A stretch of DNA of 64,000 nt from Metaphire vulgaris (Eukaryota; Annelida; Clitellata; Crassiclitellata; Megascolecidae): the NCBI GenBank assembly GCA_018105865.1, contig CM030851.1, positions 2,810,468-2,874,467 on the forward strand, given 5' to 3'. The notes below the pieces were generated by a model, which had not been told where the DNA came from, searched no databases, and saw only the letters and a program-made list of their open reading frames with translations. The translations under genes were made by a program, and so were the position numbers. Positions 32,651 to 44,466 of this stretch are shown here, one piece after another. Each line of letters begins with the position of its first letter. The first letter of the stretch is position 1.

Positions 32651-34440
32651 ATACTAGGTGTTTACCCGTCAAAAATGACGGGGGAGATTGGCTGTTTTAC
32701 CACCCGATTTTGCGCAAATGCAATAGGATTTTGCGCAATTAAATTCCTTAAATCGCCGCCTTTTCTTTCAACCGAGTTAACGCCCATTCGCATGGATTTT
32801 CTTGATAGTCAACGTTAGTGTAATGATTTGGCAGTGTCGAACGACATGCAGTTCTTGATTTTCTTGTTTGCTGTGCTGCTTTTTCACGCCGAGCAACCGC
32901 CTGTTCCTCATTCTCACTTGATTGTCGGAAAGCTCGTGAATGCTGGACTTTTTGTATTGCACGGCGTGTTAGAAAGAGGAATAAAAAAGCTAAACAATGG
33001 TGCAAACCTCATCTTCTTAGCTCTTATATAGCCTGAGATATAGCAAATTCAAAAAATTTGGAAACTTTCGCAGAATTCAAAACTTTCGCGAAATTCACCG
33101 ATAATACTCATGTTCAAACATTGGGGTCATCGGGTTAGAACTGATAGATCTTTGCCAAATATCGACCGATTTTCAAACTTTTTGGTTTATTTTGTTCCTC
33201 TGACATCCCTTTACAACTTTGCCGCTGACCAAAGTGGGGTTACCGCTGAAAATATTTTGCTAGGGGGCTTTAAAAGTTTTTCGGGGGAGAGGGTGATATT
33301 TTAGGCCGTAAAGTGGACTTTACCCCATTTTTTTGTTTTGCACGGACGGTTAGAAAGAGGAATAAACAATGTAAACAATGGTGCAAACCTCATCTTTTTA
33401 GCTCCTATATAGCCTGAGATATAGCAAATTTAAAACGTTATATCAATCATTTCTGAAGAACGCTTTTCCAAAAATTAAAAAATCCCCAGTACGGTGACAG
33501 CGTCTGAAAATTTAATCCACACTTGAGGGGTAAAATTTAAAAAAATAGGGTTTGAGGTTAGGAAAGAGTAAATATATATAATAACGGGGGGCAGGGCATT
33601 GGGAGAGGGAAGGGAGATTTGGGAGGAGGAAAGTGGGTTGTACGGGTTTTCGGAGCAGCGTTGTGTAGGTTTGGAAACGGGGTTTGGGGCCGGTGGGGTA
33701 GGGCGGAGCGCTGATGGGTTGGGGCCTGGGCAATTGGGAGAGGGATGGGTAGTTGGAAGGGGATAAGGAGAGGAAAGGGGAACGGGGGTTTAGGGCCGGG
33801 GCGGGAATGGGTTGGGGCTGGAATGGGTTGGGCCCGAGGCGATTGGGAGAGAGATGGGGAGAGGGAAAAGGGATGGGGAGAGGGAAGGGGAACGGGGTTT
33901 GGGGCCGGAATGTGTTGGGGCCGGGGTGATTGGGAGAGGGATGAGGAGAGGGAAAAGAGATGGAGAGAGGAAAGGGGAACGGGGGTTTGGGGCCGAGGCC
34001 GGAATGGGTTGGGGCCGGGGCGATTGGGAGAGGGATGGGGAGAGGGAAAAGGGTTGGGGAGACGGAAGGAGAAGAACGGGGTTTTTGGGGGCGATTGGGA
34101 GAGGGATGGGAGAGGGAAAAAGTTGGGGAGACGGAAGGAGAACGGGGTTTGGGGGATGAGGAGAGGGAAGGGGATGGGGAGAGGGAAGGAGATGGGGATA
34201 GGGAAGGGGAAAGGGGTTTGGGGCCGGGGCGGGAATGGGTTGGGCCTGGGCGATTGGGAGAGGGATTGGGTGAGGGAAGGGGGGTCGGGGGTTTAAGCTG
34301 CAATTAAGACGCTTCGTTAAACGCTCCGTTTTGATTAAACAATATTTGGTTGTCAATGACAACAGCGTCTTGCAATACCCGCCGTGTTGCGGACGGACAG
34401 ACGCGACAGACGGACAGACATCGAGAATTATATATATAGA
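32650..34440 (+). mobile_element. Palindrome-capped Helentron-like element A with G-rich core
   Basis: Inserted in the LINE RT frame. The 5' end is CTAGGTGTTTACCCGTCA plus AAAATGACGGG (hairpin CCCGTCA/TGACGGG). A body at 32700-33560 matches element B (44470-45394). The core at 33590-34290 is a purine-rich GGGAGAGGGA minisatellite. The 3' part 'gctgcaattaagacgcttcg' leads to GACGGACAGACATCGAGAAT and TATATATATAG. There is no Rep/helicase frame; the frames in the core (183 and 115 codons, plus antisense) are Arg/Gly- or Pro/Ser-biased artefacts. Classification as Helentron-like is inferred from the palindrome and AT-rich terminus. Confidence 0.65.
33590..34290 (+). repeat. Purine-rich GGGAGAGGGA minisatellite
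   Basis: About 700 bp of degenerate units containing GGGAGAGGGATGGGGAGAGG and GGGTTGGGGCCGGGGC. Many closely spaced G runs of three to five. The reverse-strand equivalent is at about 41975-42605 in element B. Open frames in all directions come from base bias. Confidence 0.85.
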
Positions 34441-34441
34441 T

Positions 34442-35480
34442 AATGTTGGAGATGGGCTTTCCGGCACATCTGGTTCAACTACTAACAAATTTGTACAAAA
34501 ACCAAAAAGGTGCCATACGAATAATGGGAACAGTCACAGAATGGTTCAAAATAAAAAAGGGCGTGAGACAAGGTTGTATAATATCCCCACGTCTGTTTAA
34601 TATAATAGCAGAAATGATAATGCGTGTGGCTTTGGAAGGGTTCAAAGGGGGATGCAAAGTTGGTGGACTAACCATTAATAATCTAAGGTATGCAGACGAT
34701 GTGGTTTTGCTGGCATCGAGCGCACAGGAACTTCAAGAACTAGTAAGCAGAGTGGAACAAGCGAGTGCGAAATATGGGCTTCAAATAAATGTAAATAAAT
34801 CAAAAGTAATGACAACTAACGGAGACAAAGTTTCCATCAGAGTAGATCAGAAGGTAATGGAACAAGTGGGAAAGTTTACATATCTTGGCACGATTATATC
34901 AGAAGACTGCTCCCTAGAGGAAGAAATAAAGGCCAGATTGACAAAAGGAAGGGTTGCCATCAGAAAAATGAAGAACATTTGGAAAGACAATAATATCAGC
35001 ATGAGAACAAAGAAGAGGATAATCGAGAGTGTTGCATGGAGTATAGCATCATATGGATGTGAAGGTTGGACTCTGAGAAGAAAAATACAGAGAAGAATAG
35101 AAGCTTTTGAAATGTACTCATTACGTACCATGCAAAGCATAAGCTGGAGAGATAGGAAAACCAATGAGGAGGTTTTGAAAATGTCAGGCACGGAAAGACG
35201 TTTCCTCAACATGTGCAAAAGAAGGAAGCTGCAATACTTCGGACACGTACAGCGGAACAGCGACACTAGGTCAACATTGGAGAGGACAATCCAACAAGGA
35301 ATGATGTCGGGAACTAGACGAAGAGGGCGACCAGGGAGAAGATGGGTGGATGACGTGGAAGAGTGGACAGGAATGAAAATATCAGCAGCAGTCAAGAAGG
35401 CAGAGGATCGACATGGTTGGAGGAAAGAAATTCATGCTGTCACCTTAACTTCAGTTCATGAAGGAACAAGGAGAAGATGA
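34442..35480 (+). pseudogene. LINE reverse transcriptase, C-terminal part
   Basis: Resumes with VMLEMGFPAHLVQLLTNLY, then IKKGVRQGCIISPRLFN, LRYADDVVLLASS (catalytic Y-A-D-D), FTYLGTIISED, ASYGCEGWTLRRK and RRGRPGRRWVDDVEEWTG. These are the palm, thumb and C-terminal motifs of an RTE-like or related endonuclease-RT LINE. About 345 codons without a stop. It is in the same reading order as the 5' half on the other side of the insert. Confidence 0.9.
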
Positions 35481-35495
35481 TGATGAATGGAAATG

Positions 35496-38176
35496 AACGA
35501 ATGGTTGCTTATTTACGTGTTTACGTTTATTTATTATTTATTTAAATATCTACAGTATACTGTATATAAAATATACTCACCTAAATACAGCAAATTCGTT
35601 GATAGAAGCAATGTTTAAAAGTTGATACCAAAAGTGGCAACTGCCAGCAAAGCAAAAGCAAATTTGTGACCAGTGTTGATAATTATAATTCGAGCGAAAT
35701 TTAGTGTCGAACACTCATTACTGTTCCAACACTATCAGCAAACAGAGTACAACTTTTGAAATCATCTGTTGAAGACTCTTTTCTAATTTCATCTGCCGCC
35801 GCTAAATGACATCTTGCAGACTTCATCTCCACCTAAGAACAATGACATTAAGCGCTGAGCGGACTTTGAACCTACGTTGTCAAACTTGCTATTAATTATA
35901 TCTACTGTATTTCAGTCTCTTAGAATGATCTTTACACAATAAACATACGCGGAATGCATTATATTATAATAATAGGCCGCAGTAAATTCTAGACGTTTGA
36001 TATAGGAATGTTAGCTATGATTTCGTTGTGCACTCTAAATATATTTTTCAAGTCTCGAGGACCGAAATACCAAATCGGCAACGCCATTTGAGAAAATTGT
36101 CGGTTATACTTTTCTGAAAAATAATACAAGAATTTCCCAAAAGTGAATCGCTCTGTTTACAATTATGTCAATCTGATAAAATGAAACGCATCTATAAAGT
36201 GTAATTTGACTCGGCTGTTTCCGCAAAAAACGTTCGAAATTTAAAGAAAAATTTGGATCAGCCAGTTCATTAGAACCGTCGCCCTGTTCTCAGTAGAAAA
36301 GTGGCTCCCCGTTTAACATCTGACAATTCGCGGCAAGTTTACACTTAATAATCATAGAGGCTTTTAAGATCGAGGATTGCATCATAGATTGGATGGGAGT
36401 GAACCTTGAATCAGACTAAACCTAATGTTTGACTGTTGATAGAAAAGTCGATAGAATTGTGCAGGCCCACCGAGAGAAATTCCGGGCCCCTGTGCAGAAT
36501 GGCCGGCGGGCCCCGAAAATTTTTTTAAAATTGCTGACAACCCATTTTGTGCTTGTCATTGGTTTAATCCAAATTAACCGACACGATGCAACTATCGAAA
36601 ACTAGTGATGACCTTTTTTCTTGTCGCTCTTTTTCACACTAAGTAGCGTCATTTCACACTTTTCTTGAAGGCGAGATAAATTTTTGGCCAGATTTAGCCA
36701 AATTTTGGCAAATTATGGGCAATTATAGACACATTTTGGGCAATTTTTGGACCAATTTTGGCAAATTTGAAATTTTTTGACATTTTCCGGCAACGTTTGG
36801 ACAATTTTGGCGATTTCTTGCACATTTCACATTTATTTATTCACTTAATACATTGTTTCTTCATTTTCCTTGAGGGGGCGCCTGCCTCTCTCAAATGACG
36901 CCCATGTTCACACTGTTCACTTTGATACTTTTGATGTCCTCAGGTCCGGGCCCCCCTTTTGCTCGCCGGGCCCCCTTTCTTCATTGTTATTATTGTTATT
37001 ATTGTTAATTATGCATATTCATCATCGGCCCGGGCCCCCTCGAGACCGCCGGGCCCCTGTGCATTTGCACCTCTGCCCCTCCCTCTCGGAGGCCCTGGAA
37101 TTGTGGAATTTAGAGCGTGATATTTTCAGCACATCCACCTCTCTCACAGCTATCCTCTTTTTTATACCTCCAAACGTGATGGACTTTAATCGAATTCATT
37201 AATTTTTCTGTCTTATGCTAGCGTATTCTAAAAATCTCCAACTATTCTGCATCTGTCTATCCAGCCACTGAGTGATCGATCTTAGCGACTCAGCACGATA
37301 CCCTCAGACATAGGCCCAAATATAATGTCGAAATATTCATAGTGACAGCGAAGCACCAGTATACGAAAGAGAATAGAAAACATGGACTGGATTCGCTGTT
37401 TCTACTTCAGCCATCCATTTCTAAACGACTACCAGTGAGTCAAACAGCTTTAAGCTAGAAGATTCACGCATTTATGGTCACGATACTAAAGATAACACAT
37501 TTTAATATTCAAAAATCGCAAAATTAAAATACATATGAAATTTCAAGTAATTGATTTAGCTGCTTTAGGCAAGTTAACAACAGTGCAGTAAGTCTGGAAG
37601 GGCAAAGCATTATGTATAGCCTATGTTGCTCAATCGCACAGCTGTTTTTCAGGTCCGAGTTGTCCTTAAATAAATGATCTTACCTAAAGTGATATCATTC
37701 AAAAAAATCGAGGTCATATCTGTCTTGTCTTGTCTCAACTTCCTTTCAATTGCTTACTGTAGTTCCATTGTCCCATCACAATTAGGCTCTATGAGGATCT
37801 ATCTATCATGGTCGCAGACTTAGCAATCTTCATACTCGAAATTGTGCTCAAAGATGAACCCTCTCCAACGATAGGCTTTTAAAAGAAACAACGGCAACCA
37901 TAGGCCAAGGTTGAACCCCAAAATATGTTTCACTTAAGCTTGTATCTAATATTACTAAAGGATGCCATCAGTTACAACATATTGGGAAAAAATAATACAG
38001 AAGTTAAGGAGGACCTCCGACAGCGCATTGTCAATGCCAAAATGACGAATATACGAAATAGCAGTCAGTTCAACACAGTGCGACGCATAAACTAATTAAT
38101 AATGCCTATTTTTATAACAGCTTAGATGCCAAACATTCAGTAAACCCGAAATGACTAACGCTTTGAAAATGCGGCA
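35496..38176. other. Intergenic DNA, repeat-rich
   Basis: No gene recognised. 36460-37090 contains a GGGCCCC-rich dispersed element with the 'gtgatgaccttttttcttgtc' motif at about 36603. The 110-codon frame at 36870-37202 has no domain and is Leu/Pro/His-biased. The remainder is AT-rich and unassigned. Confidence 0.4.
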
Positions 38177-38184
38177 CTCTTCCG

Positions 38185-38372
38185 CAGTGGCGGTTCCAGG
38201 ATTTGGGAAGTGGGGGGTCCGTTGGGGTGGCAACTCTAATCATGGAGGTCAAACATTTGTTGTTAGGTATGCAGTATTAAGTATAGGGTCCCAACACGGG
38301 GTCCACTGGGAGGCCAGGCACTCAATAGGAAGACACGGGGCCCCCCGGGGCCCTCCTGTGGAGCCGCCACTA
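38185..38372. mobile_element. hAT-type MITE, CAGTGGCGGTTCC family
   Basis: 188 bp with ends CAGTGGCGGTTCCAGGATTT and TGTGGAGCCGCCACTA. It is flanked by CTCTTCCG (38177-38184) and CTCCTCCG (38373-38380), matching at 7 of 8 positions. Confidence 0.8.
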
Positions 38373-38581
38373 CTCCTCCGAAGTCCGGTCCCAAATTAAT
38401 ATGATATGTTTTTGATTCTTAATTACCTGTAGCTTTAATGAACACTTTGTTTTAATCAATTTTCACTTCCACCAACATATTAAGTGCTATAATTGTTGCA
38501 CAACGTGCCTGTAACCACAGCTGCTTATATTCAGAATCATAGCTTTGTACAACTCTATATGTGACACGTCGACAACACCTA

Positions 38582-41176
38582 GTTGTGCAATAGGGTGGAG
38601 TGAAAAGGACGAAATTTTAAAAATTTTCGAATTTAAAATTCTAATAGTGCGGAAAAGTTGTGCACGGTATCAGTGATTTGTTCAGTGAAAATTTTGAATT
38701 TTTAAATAAGTGTTAAGAGCCTCCCCAGAGACAATGAAGTTTGGGCATTTTGTGCAATTAATGCATTTTGGCATATAGGCCTTATTCATTTACATACAAC
38801 TGTTTTATTTAATAATACAAACAATACATTTATCCAAAACTGCTTTTGTAAAGAGGTAACAAGAATTACAATCAATTTCTATTGCATTTTGCATACTTAT
38901 AGACCCTGTAGTGCTGCGGCAAGCTTCGTTATGTCTCACAATATGCAAAGCACAGTACATGCCGGCTCAATTACACAATATGCGCTTTACTGTGAAACCA
39001 CAGGTTTCTGTCTGATTCTGTCTGAAGTCTGATTTTGTGCTAGAATATGGCATGAGCCTGAGAGATGCATGCTTTATGTGACCTTCTCTTGCAATTGGAC
39101 CACATACTGCAGCACTGGCCTCAGTTACTAGCTTCACACATCTTTCAGTTGCCTGAGAATGACACTGAAATCTCTGAAAGTTCAACTGCTGATCTGCGCC
39201 CTTTATCAAGGAAGAAAATGTCTTGGCTTGAGAGGTTAGAAAGTAGAGGAGGAGCTGATAGTTGTTTCTTGTGCCAGTTAATTAAGTCAATATAGGCCTA
39301 ACTGGCAGCATCAACATTGAACACTGGAATTTTGAATTTTGGAATTCGAGTAATATTTGAAGTACGTCTAGCTTTCAGTATTATTCATAGCACTACCTTC
39401 TCTGATGTTTTGCTGTGCATCTGCATCTGATAACATTGCCAGCAGTAGATTCTCTTCATGTCCAAAGTAGCCGTTTCTCTGGATTGCCGGATCAACTACT
39501 AATTTAAGTTATACAGGAAGGTATCGTGATAATGAAAGTGTCGTCCAAAGTTGGTGCCCTCCGTCCTTGCAGGATGGTTTCATTTCGATGCGAAACCAGA
39601 CAGGAGTATATACTTCTATATCATAAGTTGCTAGTTTTTCAAATTTTCAGTTGGGTTTTCCGTACCTCGGTTAGCTGTTGCAAGCCATCTTGAATGTGCG
39701 AGTTTCCTTGGGTCGCGTGATGCCAAACTCTGCGAATAGTCACCAAGTGTTATAGCCTTCCAAACGTCCGGCAGATAAGCCTTATCTGAACTTAAGTCTT
39801 CGCATGTTACAATGGGTATCTCTCCTTCAATTAAATCGAAACCTACAATGAAAAAGTTCTGACAAGTTTGTAGCTGCTGGCCAAGTGGACCAGAAACCCC
39901 TTAGGTCCTGTACCGGTAGTTGACCCACTGCAAAGGTCACCCTACTTCTTCTAACAACCTCATAACATCTTCTGATTTCCCAGTATTAGTTACAGTACCA
40001 TCGCAACCAGTAGCAACCAGTTTCTGTAAGTCAGCTCCTTTCTCTTTTAACATGTACACAATGCACGTTTTGATTCAAATCGCAGATCCTTTCTCGGTGA
40101 AACGTGACCAACATACTTAGACCCGGACTCCTGAATAATTGCCACACACTCCTCAATTACAGTTTTCATGTGATGTATCCCATCTTTATTCTTAGACACT
40201 AGTGGTTTATCCTTCCTTCCATCAAAAGAAACACATTCGATAACATTGCTGTCCTCCTCTTCATTCAGTTCCGTTCTTTTCCTTTCCCTTCAAATCTCAT
40301 TTTGCTTCTGTCTAAATGAGGGTTTTATCGTCTTCATAAACGAGTACAATGTCTTGAAGACATGCCGAAGATAGGGCAGCTACCTGCCTTATCTGATACA
40401 GAATACATGTCATGCAGCTATTAAAGATATATTAGGCAGAGAAGTTCGCATTTGTGAAGAGGTCTTTTTCTTTTTTCTTTACTCTCTGTTTCTCGACGTG
40501 AAATCCCTGGCGGATCATAGTTGTTATCATCAAGAGAATCACTATCTGAAGTATATGTATCTTCATTAGGCCTACTGATGACTTCAACAGGAACATCTGC
40601 TTGCCCACTTGTGGATGGTTGTGACGCAGAGACCTTGGAGAGTTCTGAGTGTCTTCTTGCCAACCTCTTTAGAATATTTCCACATTCCGTGATGTCAATT
40701 CCTACCACGGCCATTCGTCTAGCACCTCGCTGATCCAACATAAATTTACGATCCTTTACAGAAACCTTGTTATTCATCACACAGGCACACTAGCTGAAAT
40801 CTGCATGCAGGTATATCAAACAAGTTTGTTTCTGCAGTCCAATCGAAAATCCTCAGGTTTATTTTGATAGGATGGTTGGTCTCTCCTTACCTTGAAGGGC
40901 TTTAACAGGTTCATGTACTTCTACTGGTAAGGCGTAATTAACTTCAGCACCCTTGTGTGAGACAGTGGGAATAGAGGATATCTCCCAACGCAGCAACATA
41001 CCCAATTACCAATTAGCAATATTACTGAAACTTGAGGACGCTTGGGGAGGCTCTAAACATTAATCCAGGTAAGTGATTTTTGGCACAGTTTCTCTCTATA
41101 CCATAACACAACTTTTTCAAACTATTACATTTACATCACTGAGAAAAAGTTTTTTCACTCCACCCTATTGTGCAAC
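38582..41176 (-). mobile_element. 2.6-kb DNA transposon with perfect 25-bp TIRs and TA target duplication
   Basis: The left end starts GTTGTGCAATAGGGTGGAG and continues to 25 bp. The right end is its exact complement, ending at 41176. Both are flanked by TA (38580-38581 and 41177-41178). Remnants of a single transposase lie inside on the minus strand. The superfamily is not assigned with confidence. Confidence 0.85.
38967..40780 (-). pseudogene. Degenerate transposase of an unclassified family (FDGRKD / HSRWL type)
   Basis: Reading the minus strand from 40780: an N-terminal basic and Ser-rich region (DRKFMLDQRGARRMAVVGID); then near 40240-40205 VIECVSFDGRKDKPLV and ECVAIIQESGSKYVGHVSP; near 40010 VATGCDGTVTNTG; near 39700 LASRDPRKLAHSRWLATANR; and at 39150-39050 CHSQATERCVKLVTEASAAV. 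I recognise this motif order from uncharacterised proteins repeated in cnidarian and arthropod genomes. The spaced Asp residues (FDGRKD, CDGT) fit an RNase H-like core, which is inference. Stops and frameshifts interrupt it. Confidence 0.65.
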
Positions 41177-41179
41177 TAT

Positions 41180-41818
41180 AACAAGCTGACTTAAAATACA
41201 GTACGTATCTGTCTCTGTACTGCTGGCTGGCCGCCATTATAGTGATGTAGCGTGAGGGTCAGGGGCGGTCGACTCGGGCCCAAAATTCTTGGAGGCAAAA
41301 ATTGTTAGATGTAAAAAGAAAAATACGAAGCAATAATAAATCATAAAATAGGCCGACACATGACATTCGTAAAGAAAAATTGTAATTGCATTCTCTCGGA
41401 ATCTATTAATAAGATGTGGAAATACTATCTCGATGACGTTCTTTTGCTTATACAGTGAAGACATTTTCGGGAGAACTTGGGTCGTGATCCCTCCTTTGTC
41501 CCAGACACTGGCAACCAGAGATATTTTTACACCCCCCCCCTAACACCTCCTAACACCCTCCCAAAATTTGAGGTCGACACCCCCTCCAAACTGAGGCGCT
41601 GGTAACCATGCAACCATAGTAAATACATACTAAATACCCCCGCACACCTCCAAATTTTACTGACACCCCCACCAAAATTCACAATCCTAGAAATAACCCT
41701 GCTGGTAACCAACGCTATGCCACTGGGCCATTAATATGATTTAGTTTTTAGAACGGTGAATATTTGACCATGATATTAATTTAAACACCGCGTATTCAAC
41801 ATGGTTTAGCTACATCGC
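41180..41818. other. Short intergenic stretch
   Basis: Contains poly-C and repeated 'acacccc' runs (41525-41700) typical of an old dispersed element; related text recurs at 56520-56840. No gene recognised. Confidence 0.4.
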
Positions 41819-41974
41819 ATCTATATACATAATTCTCGATGTCCGGCGGTCCGTCCGTCCGCAACACGGCAGATATTGCAATACGCTGTTGTCATTGACA
41901 ACCAAATATTGTTTAATCAAAACTGTATTATAATCAACGGAGCGTTTAACGAAGCGTCTTAATTGCAGCTTAAA

Positions 41975-42605
41975 CCCCCGTCCCCTTCCCTCTCCCCATC
42001 CCTCTCCCAATCGCCCAGGCCCCAACCCATTCCCGCCCCGGCCCAAACCCTCTTTCCCCTTCCCTTTCTCCATCCCCTTCCTTCTCTCCCTTCCCTCCCA
42101 ATCGCCCAGGCCCCACCCCATTCCGGCCCTGGCCCCAAACCCCCCACCCTTCCCTCTCCCATCCATTTTCCCTCCCCATCCGTCTCCCAATCGCCCTGGC
42201 CCAACCCATTCCGGCCCCAAACCCCGTTCCCTTCCCTCTTCCCATCCCTTTTCCCTCTCCCCATCCCTCTCCCCAATCGCCCCCGGCCCCAACCCATTTC
42301 CGCCCCGGCCCCAAACCTCCGTTACCCTTCCCCTCTCCCCATCCCTTCCTTCTCCCCATCCCTCCCCATCCCCAGGCCCCAAGCCATACCTGCCCCGCCC
42401 TGCCCGACAGGCCCCAAACCCCCGTTCCTTCTCTCCCCCCCCCTCCCAACCCCGTACCTCTCTCCATCCCTCTCCCAATCGCCCCGGCCCCAACCCATCA
42501 CCGATCCGCCCTACCCCACCGGCCCCAAACCCCGTTCCTAAACCTACACAACGCTGCTCCGAAAACTCGTACAACCCACTTTCCTCCTCCCAAACTTCCC
42601 TTCCC
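41975..42605 (-). repeat. Purine-rich minisatellite (minus strand G-rich)
   Basis: The counterpart of 33590-34290: CCCTCTCCCATCC-type units on the plus strand. It gives long but meaningless open frames on both strands. Confidence 0.85.
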
Positions 42606-42652
42606 TCTCCCAATGCCCTGCCCCCCGTTATTATATATATATATATACTAGA

Positions 42653-43909
42653 AAGATGCTCGCTTCGCTCGAAGTGCAGGATAATACTAATCCAATCTTC
42701 TTCTTCTTCCTCCTCTCATAGTCCCGTTAGGAACCGTTGAGCCCAGTCGCGTTGTTCGTGATTTGACGCCATAGAATACGGTCTTGAGCCGCGTGTACCG
42801 CGTCTCCAAGGCACATCCGCGTCCATTCGGTTATGTCATCTCTCCATCTTCTTCTGGGTCATCCTTGTGCTCGGTGTCCCTCCATTGCGCCTTCCATGCA
42901 GACCTTTATTATTCTTTTATCCTCCATTCTTGCAATATGCCCAAACATCTGCAGCTTTCTTCCCTTGATTATGGTGATGATATCTTGCGCTGCTCCTATT
43001 CGTCGTCTTCTTCGTTGGTAATCCTCAGCTCCCACCATATGTTAAGAATGCGTCTGTAGCATCGCATTTCGAATGCTGCCAGGCGTCTGCGGTCTTCGGA
43101 TTTTAAGGTCCAGGTTTCTGCTCCGTATAACAGAACTGAGAACACGCACGTGTTGAGTAGCTGCAGTTTGATTTTGGTAGAGAGTCCTCCGTTCCGCCAA
43201 AATTTGCTAAGGCAGCCTAAGGCCCCGCTTGCCAGGCCTATTCTTCGTCGTATTTCCGGGCTACAGTCTCCATCTGCGCAGAGCAGGCTGACAAGGTAAA
43301 CGAATTCCCCTACCCACTCTATTTCCTGACCCCCTACTTTAATCGTCAGGGTTCTTGCCCTTTTCCCTAGTGCCATTATTTTGGTCTTGTTGACATAGCA
43401 TTGAATACTAATCCAATACCTATACCTAATACCCAATCATTGAAGTCATGCTGAACAACATTTCAATGATCGCCACCTAGCCAAGCTCTGCGCCACGTAA
43501 TAATTAGGCCAATGTACGTTAAAATCACGCAACTGTGGCCATTTGTGACGCTGTACACGTATTTTTTGTGTACGTCAAAATGTACGTTAAGATCCTCAAG
43601 CTACGAACAATTGTTACCAATAGCAACGTCGTCACACGCCCACCCCTCTGACGCTGCAATGACTCGACTAAACCGTGTTAAACTACGATTCTACGAACAA
43701 TTGTTACCAATAGCAACGTCGTCTTCGAACATCGTCCACCAACGCATCGCGACGTAAGGACTAAACCGTCTACCAATAGTCAACGCTCGCCCACCAACGC
43801 ATCGCGACGTAAGGACTAAACGGTCTAAACCGTCTACCAATAGTCAACCAATCAGAACGCTTGAAGGTAACAGACACACATACAGATAAGGATCTTAATA
43901 TTATAGACT
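42653..43909 (+). mobile_element. Second Helentron-like family, tandem copy 1, carrying a LINE
   Basis: Starts ACTAGAAAGATGCTCGCTTC with a GCTCGCTTCGCTCGA near-palindrome and ends 'acatacagataaggatctta' plus ATATTATAGA at about 43909. It is interrupted by a LINE at 42697-43403. It is repeated directly by copy 2. Confidence 0.6.
42697..43403 (-). mobile_element. 5'-truncated LINE insertion (707 bp)
   Basis: Flanked by a perfect 14-bp target duplication AATACTAATCCAAT (42683-42696 and 43404-43417). The minus frame at 42996-43436 reads [20 protein letters not shown] and [12 protein letters not shown]. The tail is a (GAA)n-like run at 42697-42712. A clean target-primed insertion. Confidence 0.9.
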
Positions 43910-44466
43910 AGAAAGATGCTCGCTTCGCTCGCGCTCTCTTCGCGCTCGCAGTGCAGGATAATACTAATCCAATGCCTATACCTAACACCCAATCATTGAA
44001 TTCATGCTGAACAACATTTCAATGATCGCCACCTAGCCAAGCTCTGCGCCACGTAATAATTAGGCCTATGTACGTTAAAATCACGCAACTGTGGCCACTT
44101 GTGACGCTGTACACGTATTTTTGTGTACGTTAAAATGTACGTTGCAACTACCTCAGGCTGCGAACAATTGTTACCAATAGCAACGTCGTCGCACGCCCAG
44201 CCCTCTGACGCTGCAATGACTCGACTAAACCGTGTTAAACTACGATTCTACGAACAATTGTTACCAATAGCAACGTCGTCTTGGAACATCGTCCACCAAC
44301 GCATCGCGCGACGTAAGGACTAAACCGTCTACCAATAGTCAACGCTCGCCCACCAACGCATCGCGACGTAAGGACTAAACGGTCTAAACCGTCTAACAAT
44401 AGTCAACCAATCAGAACGCTTGAAGGTAACAGACAGACATACAGATAAGGATCTTAATATTATAGA
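43910..44466 (+). mobile_element. Second Helentron-like family, tandem copy 2
   Basis: 557 bp, starting ACTAGAAAGATGCTCGCTTC directly after copy 1 and ending 'cttaatattatagata'. It is nearly identical to copy 1 apart from the LINE and small differences (an extra cgctcgcgctctcttcg near the start). It contains internal 'aacaattgttaccaatagca' and 'caccaacgcatcgcg' duplications. Confidence 0.65.

Larger units (their letters stand above)
31962..35485 (+). mobile_element. Endonuclease-RT type LINE, split by element A
   Basis: A LINE insertion flanked by AATGGAAATG at 31952-31961 and 35486-35495. Open frames at 31969-32650 and 34442-35480 are two halves of one reverse transcriptase, interrupted after the AFDSVPHKKLW motif by the element at 32650-34440. 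It ends in a (GAT)n-like tail. It is 5'-truncated (no endonuclease domain), but the coding halves have no stops, so the insertion is fairly young. Confidence 0.85.

Noticed and set aside
33512..34488. Overlapping Arg/Gly-rich and Pro/Ser-rich frames up to 263 codons
   Set aside because: They are products of the purine-rich minisatellite in element A. Equivalent frames appear in the inverted copy at 41810-42613.
36870..37202. 110-codon plus-strand frame
   Set aside because: Leu/Pro/His-biased, lies across GGGCCC-rich repeat DNA, no domain or splice context.
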